Of a stretch of DNA of 64,000 bases, positions 8,939 to 17,577 are shown one piece after another. Both the position numbers and the translations under genes were made by a program. Under the pieces are notes generated by a model. The model saw only the letters and a program-made list of their open reading frames with translations. It did no database searches and was not told where the DNA came from. The stretch is from positions 248,001-312,000 of the forward strand of contig NZ_RBAL01000003.1 of NCBI RefSeq assembly GCF_003626535.1, written 5' to 3'. The number at the start of each line of letters is the position of its first letter. Position 1 is the stretch's first letter. The DNA comes from Streptomyces hoynatensis. GTDB lineage: Bacteria; Actinomycetota; Actinomycetes; Streptomycetales; Streptomycetaceae.

Positions 8939-9882
8939 GAGGAGACTCCGGTGCGCTCCAGGGCGCGGGCGACGCGGCTGGTGGCCAGGACGACCAGGGC
9001 GATGGTCAGCCCGGGGAAGGTCGTCAGCCACCAGGCGGTGGTCATGTAGTCGCGCCCCTCCGAGACCATCGCGCCCAGTTCTGGCGCCGGCGGCGCCGCC
9101 CCGTAGCCGAGGAAGCTGAGGGCCGAGATGGACAGTACGGCGCCGCCGATGTCGAGCGCGGCCAGCACCAGCACGGGCGGGGAGGCGTTGGGCAGGATGT
9201 GCCGGACCAGGATGGCCGGGGTGCGGTTGCCGCCGGCCACGGCCGCCTGGACGTAGGCGCTTCCCCTGATGCGCAGCACCTCGGCCCTGGCCACCCGGGC
9301 GAAGCCGGGGATTCCGGCGATGCCGACGGCGATCGCCACGTGCGTGGTGCCGAAGCCGAGGATGGACACGACGGTGAGCGAGAGCAGCAGCCCGGGGATG
9401 ACGACCAGCACCTCGACCACCCGCATCAGCAGGTGGTCGAGCCAGCCGGTGAGGTAGCCGGCGAGCGCGCCGAGGACCGAGCCGGCCAGCAGCGCGAGCC
9501 CGACGGCCAGCAGCCCCGCGACGAGGGAGACGCGGGCGCCGTGCACCACGCGGGCATAGACGTCGCGCCCGAGGTTGTCGGTGCCGAACCAGTGCTCGGA
9601 GCCCGGCGCGACGAGGCTCTGGGCGGGGTCGGTGTGCAGCGGGTCCTGGCCGGCGAACAGGCCGGGGGCGACGGTCCAGCCGAGGACGAGCGCCAGGTAC
9701 AGCACGGCGAGCAGCAGCCCGGGGCGCCCGGCGAGGCGCCGCAGCCGGCGGCCCGCCCGCGACCGCCCCTGCTCCCGGTCCCGCTCCCGGTGGTCCCGGT
9801 CGTCCTGGTGCTGCCGGTGGTCCTGCGGGGCCCCGCCGGGCGGGGCGGTGGTGACGGACATCGGGGGTTTCTCTCCTGCCAC
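8935..9882 (-). CDS. Peptide ABC transporter permease, DppC/OppC type
   Basis: 315-residue inner-membrane subunit with a charged cytoplasmic N-terminus, a first membrane span (LLLAVLYLALVLGWTVAPG), the OppC_N segment ending in HWFGTDNLGRDVYARV, and a BPD_transp_1 domain with five further spans. The EAA loop for ATPase contact reads AEVLRIRGSAYVQAA. The GTG at 9882 is preferred because GGAGGAA lies five bases upstream; the ATG at 9861 (MSVTTAPP) has a poorly spaced site. It starts 13 bases after the stop of the DppB-type gene. Confidence 0.92.
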   Translation of the reverse strand: MAGEKPPMSVTTAPPGGAPQDHRQHQDDRDHRERDREQGRSRAGRRLRRLAGRPGLLLAVLYLALVLGWTVAPGLFAGQDPLHTDPAQSLVAPGSEHWFGTDNLGRDVYARVVHGARVSLVAGLLAVGLALLAGSVLGALAGYLTGWLDHLLMRVVEVLVVIPGLLLSLTVVSILGFGTTHVAIAVGIAGIPGFARVARAEVLRIRGSAYVQAAVAGGNRTPAILVRHILPNASPPVLVLAALDIGGAVLSISALSFLGYGAAPPAPELGAMVSEGRDYMTTAWWLTTFPGLTIALVVLATSRVARALERTGVSS

Positions 9883-9895
9883 GGCTTCCTCCGCC

Positions 9896-10840
9896 TCAGG
9901 CGGACCGCAGGACGATCCGCGGATCGACCTTGGGATAGACGAGGTCAACGGCCAGGTTGATCAGTACGTAGAGGGCTCCGACGAGGAAGACGAGCGCCCG
10001 GATCACCGGGAAGTCGTGGGTGTCGATGGCCTTGGCGGTGAGGGTGCCGAGCCCCGGCCGGGAGAAGACGGTCTCGGTGATGACGGCGCCGGCCACGATG
10101 CCGCCGACCATCATGCCGAAGAGCGTCATCGCGGGGATGGCGGCGTTGCGCAGCGCGTGCACGGTCGTGGCACGCAGCCGGCTCGCGCCCTTGGCGCGCG
10201 CGGTACGCACGTAGGGGTCGGCGAGCGCCGTGCGCAGGCTCCTGCCGAGCACCTGCGTCAGCGTGCCGATGCCGGGCAGCGCGAGCGCGAACGCGGGCAG
10301 CACCAGCCGCGAGAGGTCGCCCTCGCCGAACGCGGGGAACCAGCCGAGCCGGAAGGAGAAGACCTGCAGCAGGATGATGCCGGTCCAGAAGCTCGGGACG
10401 GCGCCGCCCGCCACCGTCACCGACCAGACCGCGGAACGCAGCGGCGCGCTGGGCAGCAGGGAGGCGGTCACCGCCGCCGCCACCCCGGCGACCAGGGTCA
10501 GCAGCAGGGCGGCGGCGGCCAGTTCGAGGGTGGGCGGGAGCGACCTGCCGAGCACGGCGCTCACCTCGTCGCCGGTGGCGAAGGAGGTGCCGAAGTCGAG
10601 TCGGACCGCCCCCCACACGAAGTCGAGGTACTGCGCGTACAGCGGCCGGTCCAGGCCGAGTTGGGCGCGCAGCGCGTCCGCGGCGGCGGGGTCGACCGAG
10701 GAGCCCTCCCCGCCGCGGCCGCGCAGCATCACCGTCACGGCGTCGCCCGGCACCAGGTGCAGCACCATGAAGGACACGGTCAGCGCGGCCCACAGCACGA
10801 ACAGGCCGTTGCCGAGCCGGACCAGGACGTAGCGGGTCAC
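9896..10840 (-). CDS. Peptide ABC transporter permease, DppB/OppB type
   Basis: 314-residue permease with six predicted spans. The first (NGLFVLWAALTVSFMVLHLV) ends in PGD, the usual DppB N-terminus; the EAA loop is TALADPYVRTARAKGAS, and the end VDLVYPKVDPRI is typical of the family. Its GTG start overlaps the stop of the substrate-binding protein gene by four bases (GTGA), so the two are translationally coupled. It forms the channel with the DppC-type partner encoded next. Confidence 0.94.
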   Translation of the reverse strand: MTRYVLVRLGNGLFVLWAALTVSFMVLHLVPGDAVTVMLRGRGGEGSSVDPAAADALRAQLGLDRPLYAQYLDFVWGAVRLDFGTSFATGDEVSAVLGRSLPPTLELAAAALLLTLVAGVAAAVTASLLPSAPLRSAVWSVTVAGGAVPSFWTGIILLQVFSFRLGWFPAFGEGDLSRLVLPAFALALPGIGTLTQVLGRSLRTALADPYVRTARAKGASRLRATTVHALRNAAIPAMTLFGMMVGGIVAGAVITETVFSRPGLGTLTAKAIDTHDFPVIRALVFLVGALYVLINLAVDLVYPKVDPRIVLRSA

Positions 10841-12483
10841 GACGCGAGCCACACCTCGTTGAGCAGCGGCTTGGCCTCCAGGTCGGTGCGGAATCCGCCG
10901 ACGTGGTCGCTGAAGCCGTAGGCCGAGACCCGGTCGTAGACGGGTGCCGCGTAGCCCTGCTCGACGATCCGCTGTTGGGCCTGGGCGGCGATCTCGCCGC
11001 GCTCCTCGGGGTCCACCGTGGTCTGCAGGGCATTCAGCAGCTCGTTCAGCTCCTCGTCCGGGTTGCCGTACCGCAGGCTGTACGACGGGTCGAAGGAGGA
11101 GTAGACGAGCCGGAGCACGTCGACGTCCGCGCGGGTCTGGCTCCAGGTGGTGAGGTCGCCCGGGTACTGGTCGATGGTGACGTCGGGGAAGGTCGCGACC
11201 GGGTCGAGGACGAGCTCGATGCCGACCTCGGCCCACTGCTGCTGGACCAGCTGGTGCTGCTGCTCGGCCTGCGGGTCGCCGCTCTCGTAGGTGAGGGTCA
11301 GGCTGAGCTTCTCGCCGTCCGCGTTCCGGCGGATGCCGTCGTCGCCGATGACGTCCCAGCCGGCGCGGTCGAGCAACTCGGCGGCGGCCCGCGGGTCGTG
11401 GCGGATCTCGTCGGACTGGTCGACATAGCCGGGGTTGGTGGTGGTCAGCACGCCGGTGGCGGGCCGGTTCACGCCGTTGAAGACGGCCTGCACGATCGCT
11501 TCCCGGTCGAGGGCGAGGCTGAGGGCGCGGCGGGTGTCCGCGTCCTGGAGCTTCGGGCTGCCCGGCAGCGGGACGTAGGGGATGGAGATGGCGGGCAGGG
11601 TGGCGGTGGCCACGCTGAAGCCCGGGGTGTCCGCCAGCTGCTGCCGGCCCGCGGGCTGCACCGCCTCGATGAGGTCGACCTGGCCGCTGGTGAGGCTGCC
11701 CTGCCGGACGCTGCCCTCGGGGATGGCGTCCAGCTGCACCGCGTCGACGTAGGCGGCGCCCTGGTTCTCGGCGATCGGGGAGGGCCAGGCGTAGTCCTCG
11801 CGCCTGACCAGGCGCACCGACGTCTCCGGGGTGAACTCGTCGAGCGTGAACGGGCCGGAGGCGGCGAAGTCGCCCAGGCACAGGTCGGCGGGGTCGTTGC
11901 CGAGGGAGGCGGGGGAGAGCTGCACCAGCGAGGCGGTGGCGGTGGCCTGGAGGAACTGCGCGTTCGGCTCCTCGAAGACCACCGTGGCCGTGTACGGGTC
12001 CTCGACCACGGTCTCCTGGTACCCGGTGAGGAAGCTGAAGGCCTGCGGGGCCTGGACGCCGAGGTCGATGATCGCGTCGAAGTTGGCCTTGACCGCCTCG
12101 GCGTCGAACTTCTCGCCGTCGCTGAAGGTCACGTCGTCGCGGAGGTGGAAGGTGAACCTGGTGGCGTCGTCGCTGATCTCCCAGGAGGTGGCGAGCCAGG
12201 GCAGGATCTCGCCGGTGTCCGGGTCCTGCTCGGTCAGCGCGTCGGCCAACTGCCGTCCTGTCATCCGCGAGTTGAGCTGGGGCCGCTGCCGGGAGTCGAC
12301 GCAGTCGGGCGCCTCGCTGAACGCGTAGTGGAGGGTTCCGCCCCGGACCGGCTCGCCGGACGCGGGGCCGCCGGCGTCGTCCGCGCCGTCGGTCCCGCAG
12401 GAGCCGAGGAGGAGGACGAGGGCGGTCGGCAGGACGAAGGCGAGGGACAGGCGTCTCGCGGCAGGCAGGCGTGAGGAGAACAC
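10837..12483 (-). CDS. ABC transporter substrate-binding lipoprotein, SBP family 5
   Basis: 548-residue lipoprotein. Signal peptide of about 27 residues with lipobox LLLGSCG; the Cys is the lipid anchor on the outer face of the membrane. The mature part is a family-5 (DppA/OppA/nickel) binding protein: GGTLHYAFSEAPDC near the start, then TFHLRDDVTFSDGEKF, then the lobe-crossing region around residue 300. It is the first gene of the five-gene importer operon. The start GTG (12483) has AAGGA ten bases upstream. The ligand may be a peptide or another small molecule; the sequence does not decide. Confidence 0.93.
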   Translation of the reverse strand: MFSSRLPAARRLSLAFVLPTALVLLLGSCGTDGADDAGGPASGEPVRGGTLHYAFSEAPDCVDSRQRPQLNSRMTGRQLADALTEQDPDTGEILPWLATSWEISDDATRFTFHLRDDVTFSDGEKFDAEAVKANFDAIIDLGVQAPQAFSFLTGYQETVVEDPYTATVVFEEPNAQFLQATATASLVQLSPASLGNDPADLCLGDFAASGPFTLDEFTPETSVRLVRREDYAWPSPIAENQGAAYVDAVQLDAIPEGSVRQGSLTSGQVDLIEAVQPAGRQQLADTPGFSVATATLPAISIPYVPLPGSPKLQDADTRRALSLALDREAIVQAVFNGVNRPATGVLTTTNPGYVDQSDEIRHDPRAAAELLDRAGWDVIGDDGIRRNADGEKLSLTLTYESGDPQAEQQHQLVQQQWAEVGIELVLDPVATFPDVTIDQYPGDLTTWSQTRADVDVLRLVYSSFDPSYSLRYGNPDEELNELLNALQTTVDPEERGEIAAQAQQRIVEQGYAAPVYDRVSAYGFSDHVGGFRTDLEAKPLLNEVWLAS

Positions 12484-13231
12484 GGCAGAGTGGTCCTTTG
12501 AGAGCAGCCGTCACGGAACGTGCGGCGAGGACAAAAAGGGGGGAGAAAAGCAGGGGTGAAGAAAAAAGAGAGCCAAAGAGGCGACCGCGGCGCGTCGGTG
12601 AGCGCGCCCTCAGGCGGTGGCTGACGTCAGGCGGAACAGGAGGCCGTGGTGACACGGCCCAGGTCGACATGTCGACGTGACGTCAGGGCGGAACGCATGG
12701 CGACGAGAATGAGCCATGCGGCGTGGCGCGTCAAGGGCGTGGATCACACACAGGGCGCGGCGGCGCGCGGTCCGCGGAGGCGATGATCCCCGCCCGGGAA
12801 CCGCGGCCGGGGCGGACCGCCGCTCGGCACGTGACGGTTTCCCGTGCCCGCGGGGCACCGGGCGCGCCCTACGGTGAGGCGGTCCGCGCGGCGCCTCGTG
12901 GCCACCGCGGCAACGTCCGCCCCACCGAAGGAGGCAACACCCACCGGCCCGCGCAGACCGGACGGACCTGGCCGGCGCGCACCCCGCGGGCGACGACGGC
13001 CGAGCTGACCGTGGTCAGCCGGATCGATCTCCACGACATCCCGGCCGCCGCCGCGCCGGCCGTGCGGCGCTCCGCCGTGGCCGAAGTGCGCGGGACCGCG
13101 GGCGAGGGGACCTCGTGCTCGAATCCGGCGAGACCGGGACGTTCGACCTCGGAACGCCCCCTGACTCCGGGAACGGACGCTGACGCGGCGGCCGGGCCGG
13201 GACGGAGGGCCCGCACGCGGCCCGCCGGCCG
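12484..13231. other. Intergenic region with pyrimidine-rich leader and repeats
   Basis: No gene is supported here. Bases 12529-12590 are almost purely A/G on the plus strand, so the minus-strand leader of the importer operon would be C/U-rich with runs of T, which is unusual for this genome. Further upstream are the palindromes CTGACGTCAG (12621-12630) and GTCGACATGTCGAC (12663-12676), a short hairpin with arms 12642-12648 and 12653-12659, and a second TGACGTCAGG (12678-12687). Together they look like an operator array for the importer promoter. From 12700 to 13231 I see nothing beyond open frames without family resemblance. Confidence 0.4.
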
Positions 13232-13639
13232 TCAGCGCAAGGACGCGAGGTCGATCGCCGGGCAGCGGTCCATCACCATGTCGAGGCCGGCCGCCCGCGT
13301 CCTGCGGTAGGCGTCCTCGTCGATGACGCCCAGCTGGAACCACACCGCCTTGGCCCCCGCCGCCACCGCCTCGTCGGCGACGGAGCCCGCCCAGGCGCTG
13401 TGCACGAACACGTCCACCACGTCGACGGGGAAGGGCACGTCGGCCAGCTTGGCGTAGCCGGGCTCGCCGTGCACCGTCTCCGCCTTCGGGTGCACCGGCA
13501 CGATCCGCTTGCCGTGCCGCTGGAGCACGGCGGCGACCCCGTACGCCGCCCGGCTCGGGTTGTTCGAAAGGCCGACGACGGCCCAGGTGTCGCCCGTCTC
13601 GGTCAGAATCCGGCGCGCGGTTGCGAGATCCCCATACAT
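13232..13639 (-). CDS. CoA-binding domain protein (YccU-like)
   Basis: 135-residue single-domain protein with a Rossmann-like CoA_binding fold, as in the N-terminal part of succinyl-CoA synthetase alpha. Landmarks are TWAVVGLSNNPSRAAYGVA (phosphate loop), KRIVPVHPKAETVHGEP, the VDVVDVFVH strand and AVWFQLGVIDEDA. The function is unknown; CoA or nucleotide binding is known for the family. ATG 13639 matches the usual MYGDxxT start; an ATG two codons earlier is also possible. Neither has a clear ribosome site, which fits a very short or absent leader. It is divergent from the YigZ gene, 71 bases away. Confidence 0.85.
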   Translation of the reverse strand: MYGDLATARRILTETGDTWAVVGLSNNPSRAAYGVAAVLQRHGKRIVPVHPKAETVHGEPGYAKLADVPFPVDVVDVFVHSAWAGSVADEAVAAGAKAVWFQLGVIDEDAYRRTRAAGLDMVMDRCPAIDLASLR

Positions 13640-13710
13640 GGCCATGACCCGGCAACGAGCGGGCGGGCCCCGCCATTCCCGCCCCGGCCGGCGCGTTGCA
13701 TAGTGGGCGG

Positions 13711-14340
13711 GTGGCGGACGCATATGTGACGGTGGCCCGCGAGGGCGTGCACGAGACGGAGGTCAGCCGCTCCCGCTTCCGGTGCGCCCTGGCCCCGGCC
13801 GCCTCGGAGGAGGACGCCCTCGCGTTCCTCGCCCGCGTGCGCGCCGCCCACCCGGCCGCGAGCCACCACTGCCACGCGTACGTCATCGGCGCGGACGCAG
13901 AGATCCAGAAGAGCGGGGACGACGGCGAGCCGGGCGGCACGGCCGGGCTGCCGATGCTGCGGATGCTGCTGCGCCGCGACGTGCGCTACGCGGTGGCGGT
14001 GGTCACCCGCTGGTTCGGCGGCACCAAGCTCGGCGCGGGCGGCCTGATCCGCGCCTACGGCGGGGCGGTCGGCCAGGCGCTGGACGCCGTCGGCACCGTC
14101 ACCCGCCGGCAGTGGCGGCTGGCCACCGTCGCCGTCTCCCACCAGCGGGCGGGCCGGCTGGAGAACGACCTGCGCGGCACCGGGCACCGGGTGCGGGAGG
14201 TGGCGTACGGGCCCCGGGGGGTCACCATCGAGGTGGCGCTGCCCGAGGCCGGGATCGGCGCCTTCCGCGCCTGGCTGTCCACCGCGACCGCAGGCACGGC
14301 CACCCTCGCCCTCGGCGAGCGGACCTACGCCGAGGGCTGA
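13711..14340 (+). CDS. IMPACT/YigZ family protein
   Basis: 209-residue member of the YigZ/IMPACT family. N-terminal UPF0029 domain with HHCHAYVIG, DDGEPGGTAG (the signature) and VVTRWFGGTKLGAGGL; the C-terminal DUF1949 domain starts around residue 130. Bacterial members are linked to translation control or proline-dipeptide cleavage, but their role is not firmly settled. The GTG at 13711 is chosen because a -10-like CATAGT (13699-13704) ends six bases before it and there is no ribosome-binding site, suggesting a leaderless message; a TTG fifteen bases earlier is less likely. Confidence 0.9.
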   Translation: MADAYVTVAREGVHETEVSRSRFRCALAPAASEEDALAFLARVRAAHPAASHHCHAYVIGADAEIQKSGDDGEPGGTAGLPMLRMLLRRDVRYAVAVVTRWFGGTKLGAGGLIRAYGGAVGQALDAVGTVTRRQWRLATVAVSHQRAGRLENDLRGTGHRVREVAYGPRGVTIEVALPEAGIGAFRAWLSTATAGTATLALGERTYAEG

Positions 14341-14455
14341 GGCGCGGCGCCGGGCGGGGCAGGAACCGGGCGCAGGCGGATGCCGCGGGGCAACCTCCAC
14401 GGCCGCGGCGGCGACCCACGGGGGACAGGCGTCCCCCTACGAGATCGGACCCCGC

Positions 14456-15502
14456 ATGCCCAGAGTCTCCCGCCGGGCGGCGCTCCCGGCCGCACTCGCC
14501 GCGCTCCTCCTCGCCGCCGCCGCGCCCACGGCCGCCGCGCACGCCCCGCGTGCCGCCGCCGGCCTGACCGTCGCCAAGGACGGCAGCGGCGACTACACCA
14601 CCGTCCAGGCCGCCGTCGACGCGGTCCCCTCGGGCAACTCCTCCGCCGTCACCATCACCGTCGAGCCCGGCACCTACCGGGAGACCGTCCTGGTGCCGAG
14701 CGACAAGCCGCACCTCAGGCTGGTGGGGGCAGGCGACTCCCCGGACGACGTGACCATCGTCTACGACAACTCCTCCGGCACCCCGAAGCCGGGCGGCGGC
14801 ACGTACGGCACCAGCGGCAGCGCCACGGTGGCCGTGGACGCGGACGACTTCCAGGCCCGCAACCTGACCTTCGCCAACGACTTCGACGAGATCGCCCACG
14901 CCGACCAGGCCAACCACCAGGCCGTGGCCCTGCGCACCAGGGGCGACCGCATCCTGCTCGACGGCATCGTGGCCGACGGCGACCAGGACACCCTGCTGCT
15001 GGACTCGGCGAACAAGGAGACCCAGGGCCGGGTCTACCTGACCCGCTCCCGGGTCCGCGGCAACGTCGACTTCATCTTCGGCCGCGCCACCGCCGTCATC
15101 ACCGGCACCGTCATCGAGGTGACCCGCCGCCCCGACGGCAGCTCGGCCGGCTACGTGACCGCGCCCTCCACCGCCGCCGGCCGGCACGGCTTCCTCATCA
15201 CGGGCTGCACCCTCACCGGCGACGTCAGCGACCACACCTACTACCTGGGGCGGCCCTGGCACGCCGGGGGCGACGCCACCCTCGACCCGGAGGCGGTGGT
15301 GCGCGACACCCAGCTGAGCGCCGCCGTGCGCCAGGCGCCCTGGACCGACATGAGCGGCTTCTCCTGGCGCGACGACCGGTTCGCCGAGTACCACAACTCC
15401 GGTCCCGGCGCCGGGCAGGAGAGCGCGGACCGGCCCCAGCTGAGCGACGCGGAGGCCGGGGCGTACGAGCCCGCCGACTGGCTCGGCGACTGGACTCCCT
15501 GA
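14456..15502 (+). CDS. Secreted pectinesterase (carbohydrate esterase family 8)
   Basis: Removes methyl esters from pectin outside the cell. The 348-residue precursor has a twin-Arg-free signal peptide of about 29 residues (SRRAALPAALAALLLAAAA... ending TAAA|HA) and a right-handed beta-helix. All catalytic landmarks are visible: QAVAL, DGDQDTLLL (acid/base Asp), GNVDFIFG (nucleophile Asp) and LGRPW (Arg, Trp). Length is usual for the family. It stands alone; a perfect hairpin follows the stop. No other pectin genes are adjacent, although a damaged uronate-dehydrogenase-like gene lies 17 kb away. Confidence 0.95.
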   Translation: MPRVSRRAALPAALAALLLAAAAPTAAAHAPRAAAGLTVAKDGSGDYTTVQAAVDAVPSGNSSAVTITVEPGTYRETVLVPSDKPHLRLVGAGDSPDDVTIVYDNSSGTPKPGGGTYGTSGSATVAVDADDFQARNLTFANDFDEIAHADQANHQAVALRTRGDRILLDGIVADGDQDTLLLDSANKETQGRVYLTRSRVRGNVDFIFGRATAVITGTVIEVTRRPDGSSAGYVTAPSTAAGRHGFLITGCTLTGDVSDHTYYLGRPWHAGGDATLDPEAVVRDTQLSAAVRQAPWTDMSGFSWRDDRFAEYHNSGPGAGQESADRPQLSDAEAGAYEPADWLGDWTP

Positions 15503-15508
15503 GCGGCC

Positions 15509-15542
15509 GGCCGCGCCCCGGCCCGCGGGCCGGGGCGCGGCC
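15509..15542. terminator. Hairpin terminator, 16-bp perfect arms
   Basis: Perfect GC-only inverted repeat with arms 15509-15524 and 15527-15542, directly between the convergent pectinesterase and lrp-type genes. There is no T run, as is normal for actinobacterial terminators. It probably stops transcription from both sides. Confidence 0.75.
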
Positions 15543-15563
15543 GCACGGGCCCGCGGCCGCCGT

Positions 15564-16019
15564 TCAGGCGCGTGGGCCCCCGAGCGGCCGGCGGGGGAGC
15601 GGGGAGGAGTAGACGACGCTGGTGGTCACCGGGCCGAGGCCGGAGACCCGCCCGGTCACCTCCTCCAGGTGCCGCATCGAACGGGCCGCGACCTTCAGCA
15701 CGAAGCAGTCCTCGCCCGTGACGTGGTGCGCCTCAAGCACCTCGGGCGTCGCCGCGATCAGGTCGTGGAACGGCTTGTAGTTGCCGTGCGGATAGCGCAG
15801 CCGCACGAAGGCGAGCACCGTGAGGCCCACCCGTTCCGGCTCCACCACGGCCGTGTAGCCGGAGATCACCCCCGCCTCCTCCAGGCGCCTGACGCGCTCG
15901 GTGACGGCGCTGGCCGACATGTTCACCCGCCGCGCGAGCTCGGCGTAGCCCACGCGCCCGTCGGCCTGGAGCGCGTCGAGGAGACGCCAGTCGGTGGCGT
16001 CCGGGGAATACTCGGCCAT
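15564..16019 (-). CDS. Lrp/AsnC family transcriptional regulator
   Basis: 151 residues: N-terminal winged helix-turn-helix (residues 10-58, with LDALQADGRVGYAELARRV and SASAVTERVRRLEEAGVI) and a C-terminal RAM ligand-binding domain (HHVTGEDCFVLKVAARSM). Such proteins sense amino acids. The ATG at 16019 is preceded by TAGACA and six bases, so the message is probably leaderless. A 10-bp-arm inverted repeat (16041-16070) overlaps its -35 (TTGATT on the minus strand) and faces the divergent rhodanese gene, so the two are likely co-regulated. It is convergent with the pectinesterase gene. Confidence 0.93.
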   Translation of the reverse strand: MAEYSPDATDWRLLDALQADGRVGYAELARRVNMSASAVTERVRRLEEAGVISGYTAVVEPERVGLTVLAFVRLRYPHGNYKPFHDLIAATPEVLEAHHVTGEDCFVLKVAARSMRHLEEVTGRVSGLGPVTTSVVYSSPLPRRPLGGPRA

Positions 16020-16040
16020 GCCGCCTGTCTAGCAGGGAGA

Positions 16041-16070
16041 TCCACGGCGAATCAACTCGATCGCCGTGGA
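16041..16070. promoter_or_regulatory. Candidate Lrp operator between lrp-type and rhodanese genes
   Basis: TCCACGGCGA and its exact complement TCGCCGTGGA flank a ten-base AT-richer centre. The site overlaps the regulator's own promoter and lies about 45 bp before the rhodanese start. Position and symmetry fit a dimeric Lrp-type binding site. Inference from position only. Confidence 0.6.
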
Positions 16071-16113
16071 AGCTCTCTGCCCTGGCGGCCCGCGGCCCCG
16101 TAGATTCGCCGCC

Positions 16114-16590
16114 ATGACAGAACAGCTCACCGCTCCCGGTCCCGCCGTCCCCCAGGCGCAACCGGCCGCCGCCGAGGCCCACTTCGCCGCCAGGCTCGCC
16201 TTCCATACCGACGTTTCCGACGTGCACGCGGCGCTGCACGCGGGCGAGCCCGGCTTCGTGCTCGTGGACTCCCGCAGCGCCGAGTCCTGGGACCAGGGCC
16301 ACGTTCCCGGCGCCCTGCACCTGCCCACCGCGGACATCCCGGCCCTGGCCCCGCGCCTGCTCGGCCCCGGCGTCCCCGTCGTCACCTACTGCTGGGGCCC
16401 GGGCTGCGACGGGGCGGCCCGCGCCGCGCTCGCCCTGGCCAGGCTCGGCCACCCCGTCAAGGAGATGCTCGGGGGCTACGAGTACTGGGTGCGCGAGGGA
16501 TTCACCGTCGAGGCCGCGGACGGCAGCCGCCGCGCCGCGCCCGACCCGCTGACCGCCCCCGCCGCGGCGGGCGCCGACTGCGGCTGCTGA
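16114..16590 (+). CDS. Rhodanese-like sulfurtransferase
   Basis: 158-residue single rhodanese domain: VLVDSRSAESWDQGHVPGA then the active-site loop VTYCWGPGCDGAARAA, whose Cys at the loop carries the persulfide. It transfers sulfane sulfur from donors such as thiosulfate or persulfides. The C-terminal tail ends in CGC, an unusual exposed Cys pair. ATG 16114 lies seven bases after TAGATT (16101-16106), with no ribosome site, so translation is probably leaderless. Divergent from the Lrp-type gene; the Lrp may control it in response to cysteine or a related amino acid. Confidence 0.93.
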   Translation: MTEQLTAPGPAVPQAQPAAAEAHFAARLAFHTDVSDVHAALHAGEPGFVLVDSRSAESWDQGHVPGALHLPTADIPALAPRLLGPGVPVVTYCWGPGCDGAARAALALARLGHPVKEMLGGYEYWVREGFTVEAADGSRRAAPDPLTAPAAAGADCGC

Positions 16591-16641
16591 GGCGGAAAAC
16601 CACCTGACACGGCCGCCGGGACCCGGGCAGTCTTGGCGGCC

Positions 16642-17502
16642 GTGATCCACGAAAGCACCCCGCGCCCCCCGCGGCGCGACCCCCTCCCCCTGCGGGGCCG
16701 CACCGCCCTTGTCACGGGGGCCAGCCGCCGGAACGGCATCGGCTACGCCACCGCCAGGCGGCTCGCGGCCTACGGCGCCTCCGTCTACCTGCACCACCAC
16801 GTCCCGCACGACGCGGCCCAGCCCTGGGGAGCCGACCCGGAAGGACCCGGGCGGCTGGCCGCCGACCTCGGGGAACTGCTCGCCGAGGGGGCGGTCGCCG
16901 CCCACGGCGCCGCCGACCTCGCCGAACCCGAGGCGCCCGCCCACCTGGTGGAGGCCGCGGCCGAGGCGCTCGGCGGGCGCCTGGACATCCTCGTCGCCAA
17001 CCACGCGCTCAGCGGCCGGGACGGGCCCCTCGAAGCGGTGGACGCCGGCATGCTCGACGCCCACTGGCAGGTGAACGCCCGCTCCGGCGTGCTCCTCGCC
17101 CAGGCCTTCGCCCGCCACCGGGAACGGGCCGCCGAGGCGGCCGGGCGGCCGGAGGACCTCCCCGCCGGGCGGATCGTGTTCATGACCTCGGGCCAGGACC
17201 TGCGCGGCGGCATGCCGAACGAACTCGCCTACAGCATCTCCAAGGGCGCCCTGGCCACCGCCGTACGCGCCCTGGCCACGGCGCTCGCCGGGCGGCGGAT
17301 CACCGTCAACGCCGTCAACCCGGGCCCGGTGGACACCGGTTACCTCACCGGAGCCGACCACGCCGCGGTGGCCGCCCTCTTCCCCGGCGGCCGGTGGGCC
17401 GAGCCGGACGACCCCGCCCGCCTCGTCGCCTGGCTGACCACCGACGAGGCGGCCTGGATCACCGGCGAGGTCGTCAACTCGGAGGGCGGCTTCGCCCGCT
17501 GA
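16642..17502 (+). CDS. Short-chain dehydrogenase/reductase
   Basis: About 286-residue classical SDR. Nucleotide site TGASRRNGIG near residue 25, NHALS (in place of NNAG) after the fourth strand, TSG at the catalytic Ser, and YSISK holding catalytic Tyr and Lys. The NPGPVDTGY motif after the sixth strand is typical. A long insertion (about residues 50-75) follows the second strand. Start GTG 16642 sits behind CAGTCT; a TTG at 16633 is an alternative. It follows the rhodanese gene by 51 bases. Substrate not predictable. Confidence 0.88.
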   Translation: MIHESTPRPPRRDPLPLRGRTALVTGASRRNGIGYATARRLAAYGASVYLHHHVPHDAAQPWGADPEGPGRLAADLGELLAEGAVAAHGAADLAEPEAPAHLVEAAAEALGGRLDILVANHALSGRDGPLEAVDAGMLDAHWQVNARSGVLLAQAFARHRERAAEAAGRPEDLPAGRIVFMTSGQDLRGGMPNELAYSISKGALATAVRALATALAGRRITVNAVNPGPVDTGYLTGADHAAVAALFPGGRWAEPDDPARLVAWLTTDEAAWITGEVVNSEGGFAR

Positions 17503-17524
17503 GCCGCCACCGCCCCCGGGCAGC

Positions 17525-17565
17525 GCGGCCGCCCCCTCCCCGCCCGGCGGGGACGGGGCGGCCGC
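17525..17565. terminator. Nested hairpin terminator
   Basis: Outer arms 17525-17535 and 17555-17565 are perfect complements, with a smaller CCCGCC/GGCGGG-type hairpin inside. It lies between the convergent SDR and DUF885 genes and probably serves both. Confidence 0.65.
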
Positions 17566-17577
17566 CGCGGGGCGCCG

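Noticed and set aside
12723..13310. Possible plus-strand gene in the gap before the CoA-binding gene
   Set aside because: GAAGGAGG occurs at about 12927 but no start codon follows at proper distance and the translation is low complexity.
16021..16113. Second cysteine leader peptide before the rhodanese gene
   Set aside because: Frames here lack the RHVDLxR signature and a stop after Cys; the region is better explained by operator and leaderless promoter.
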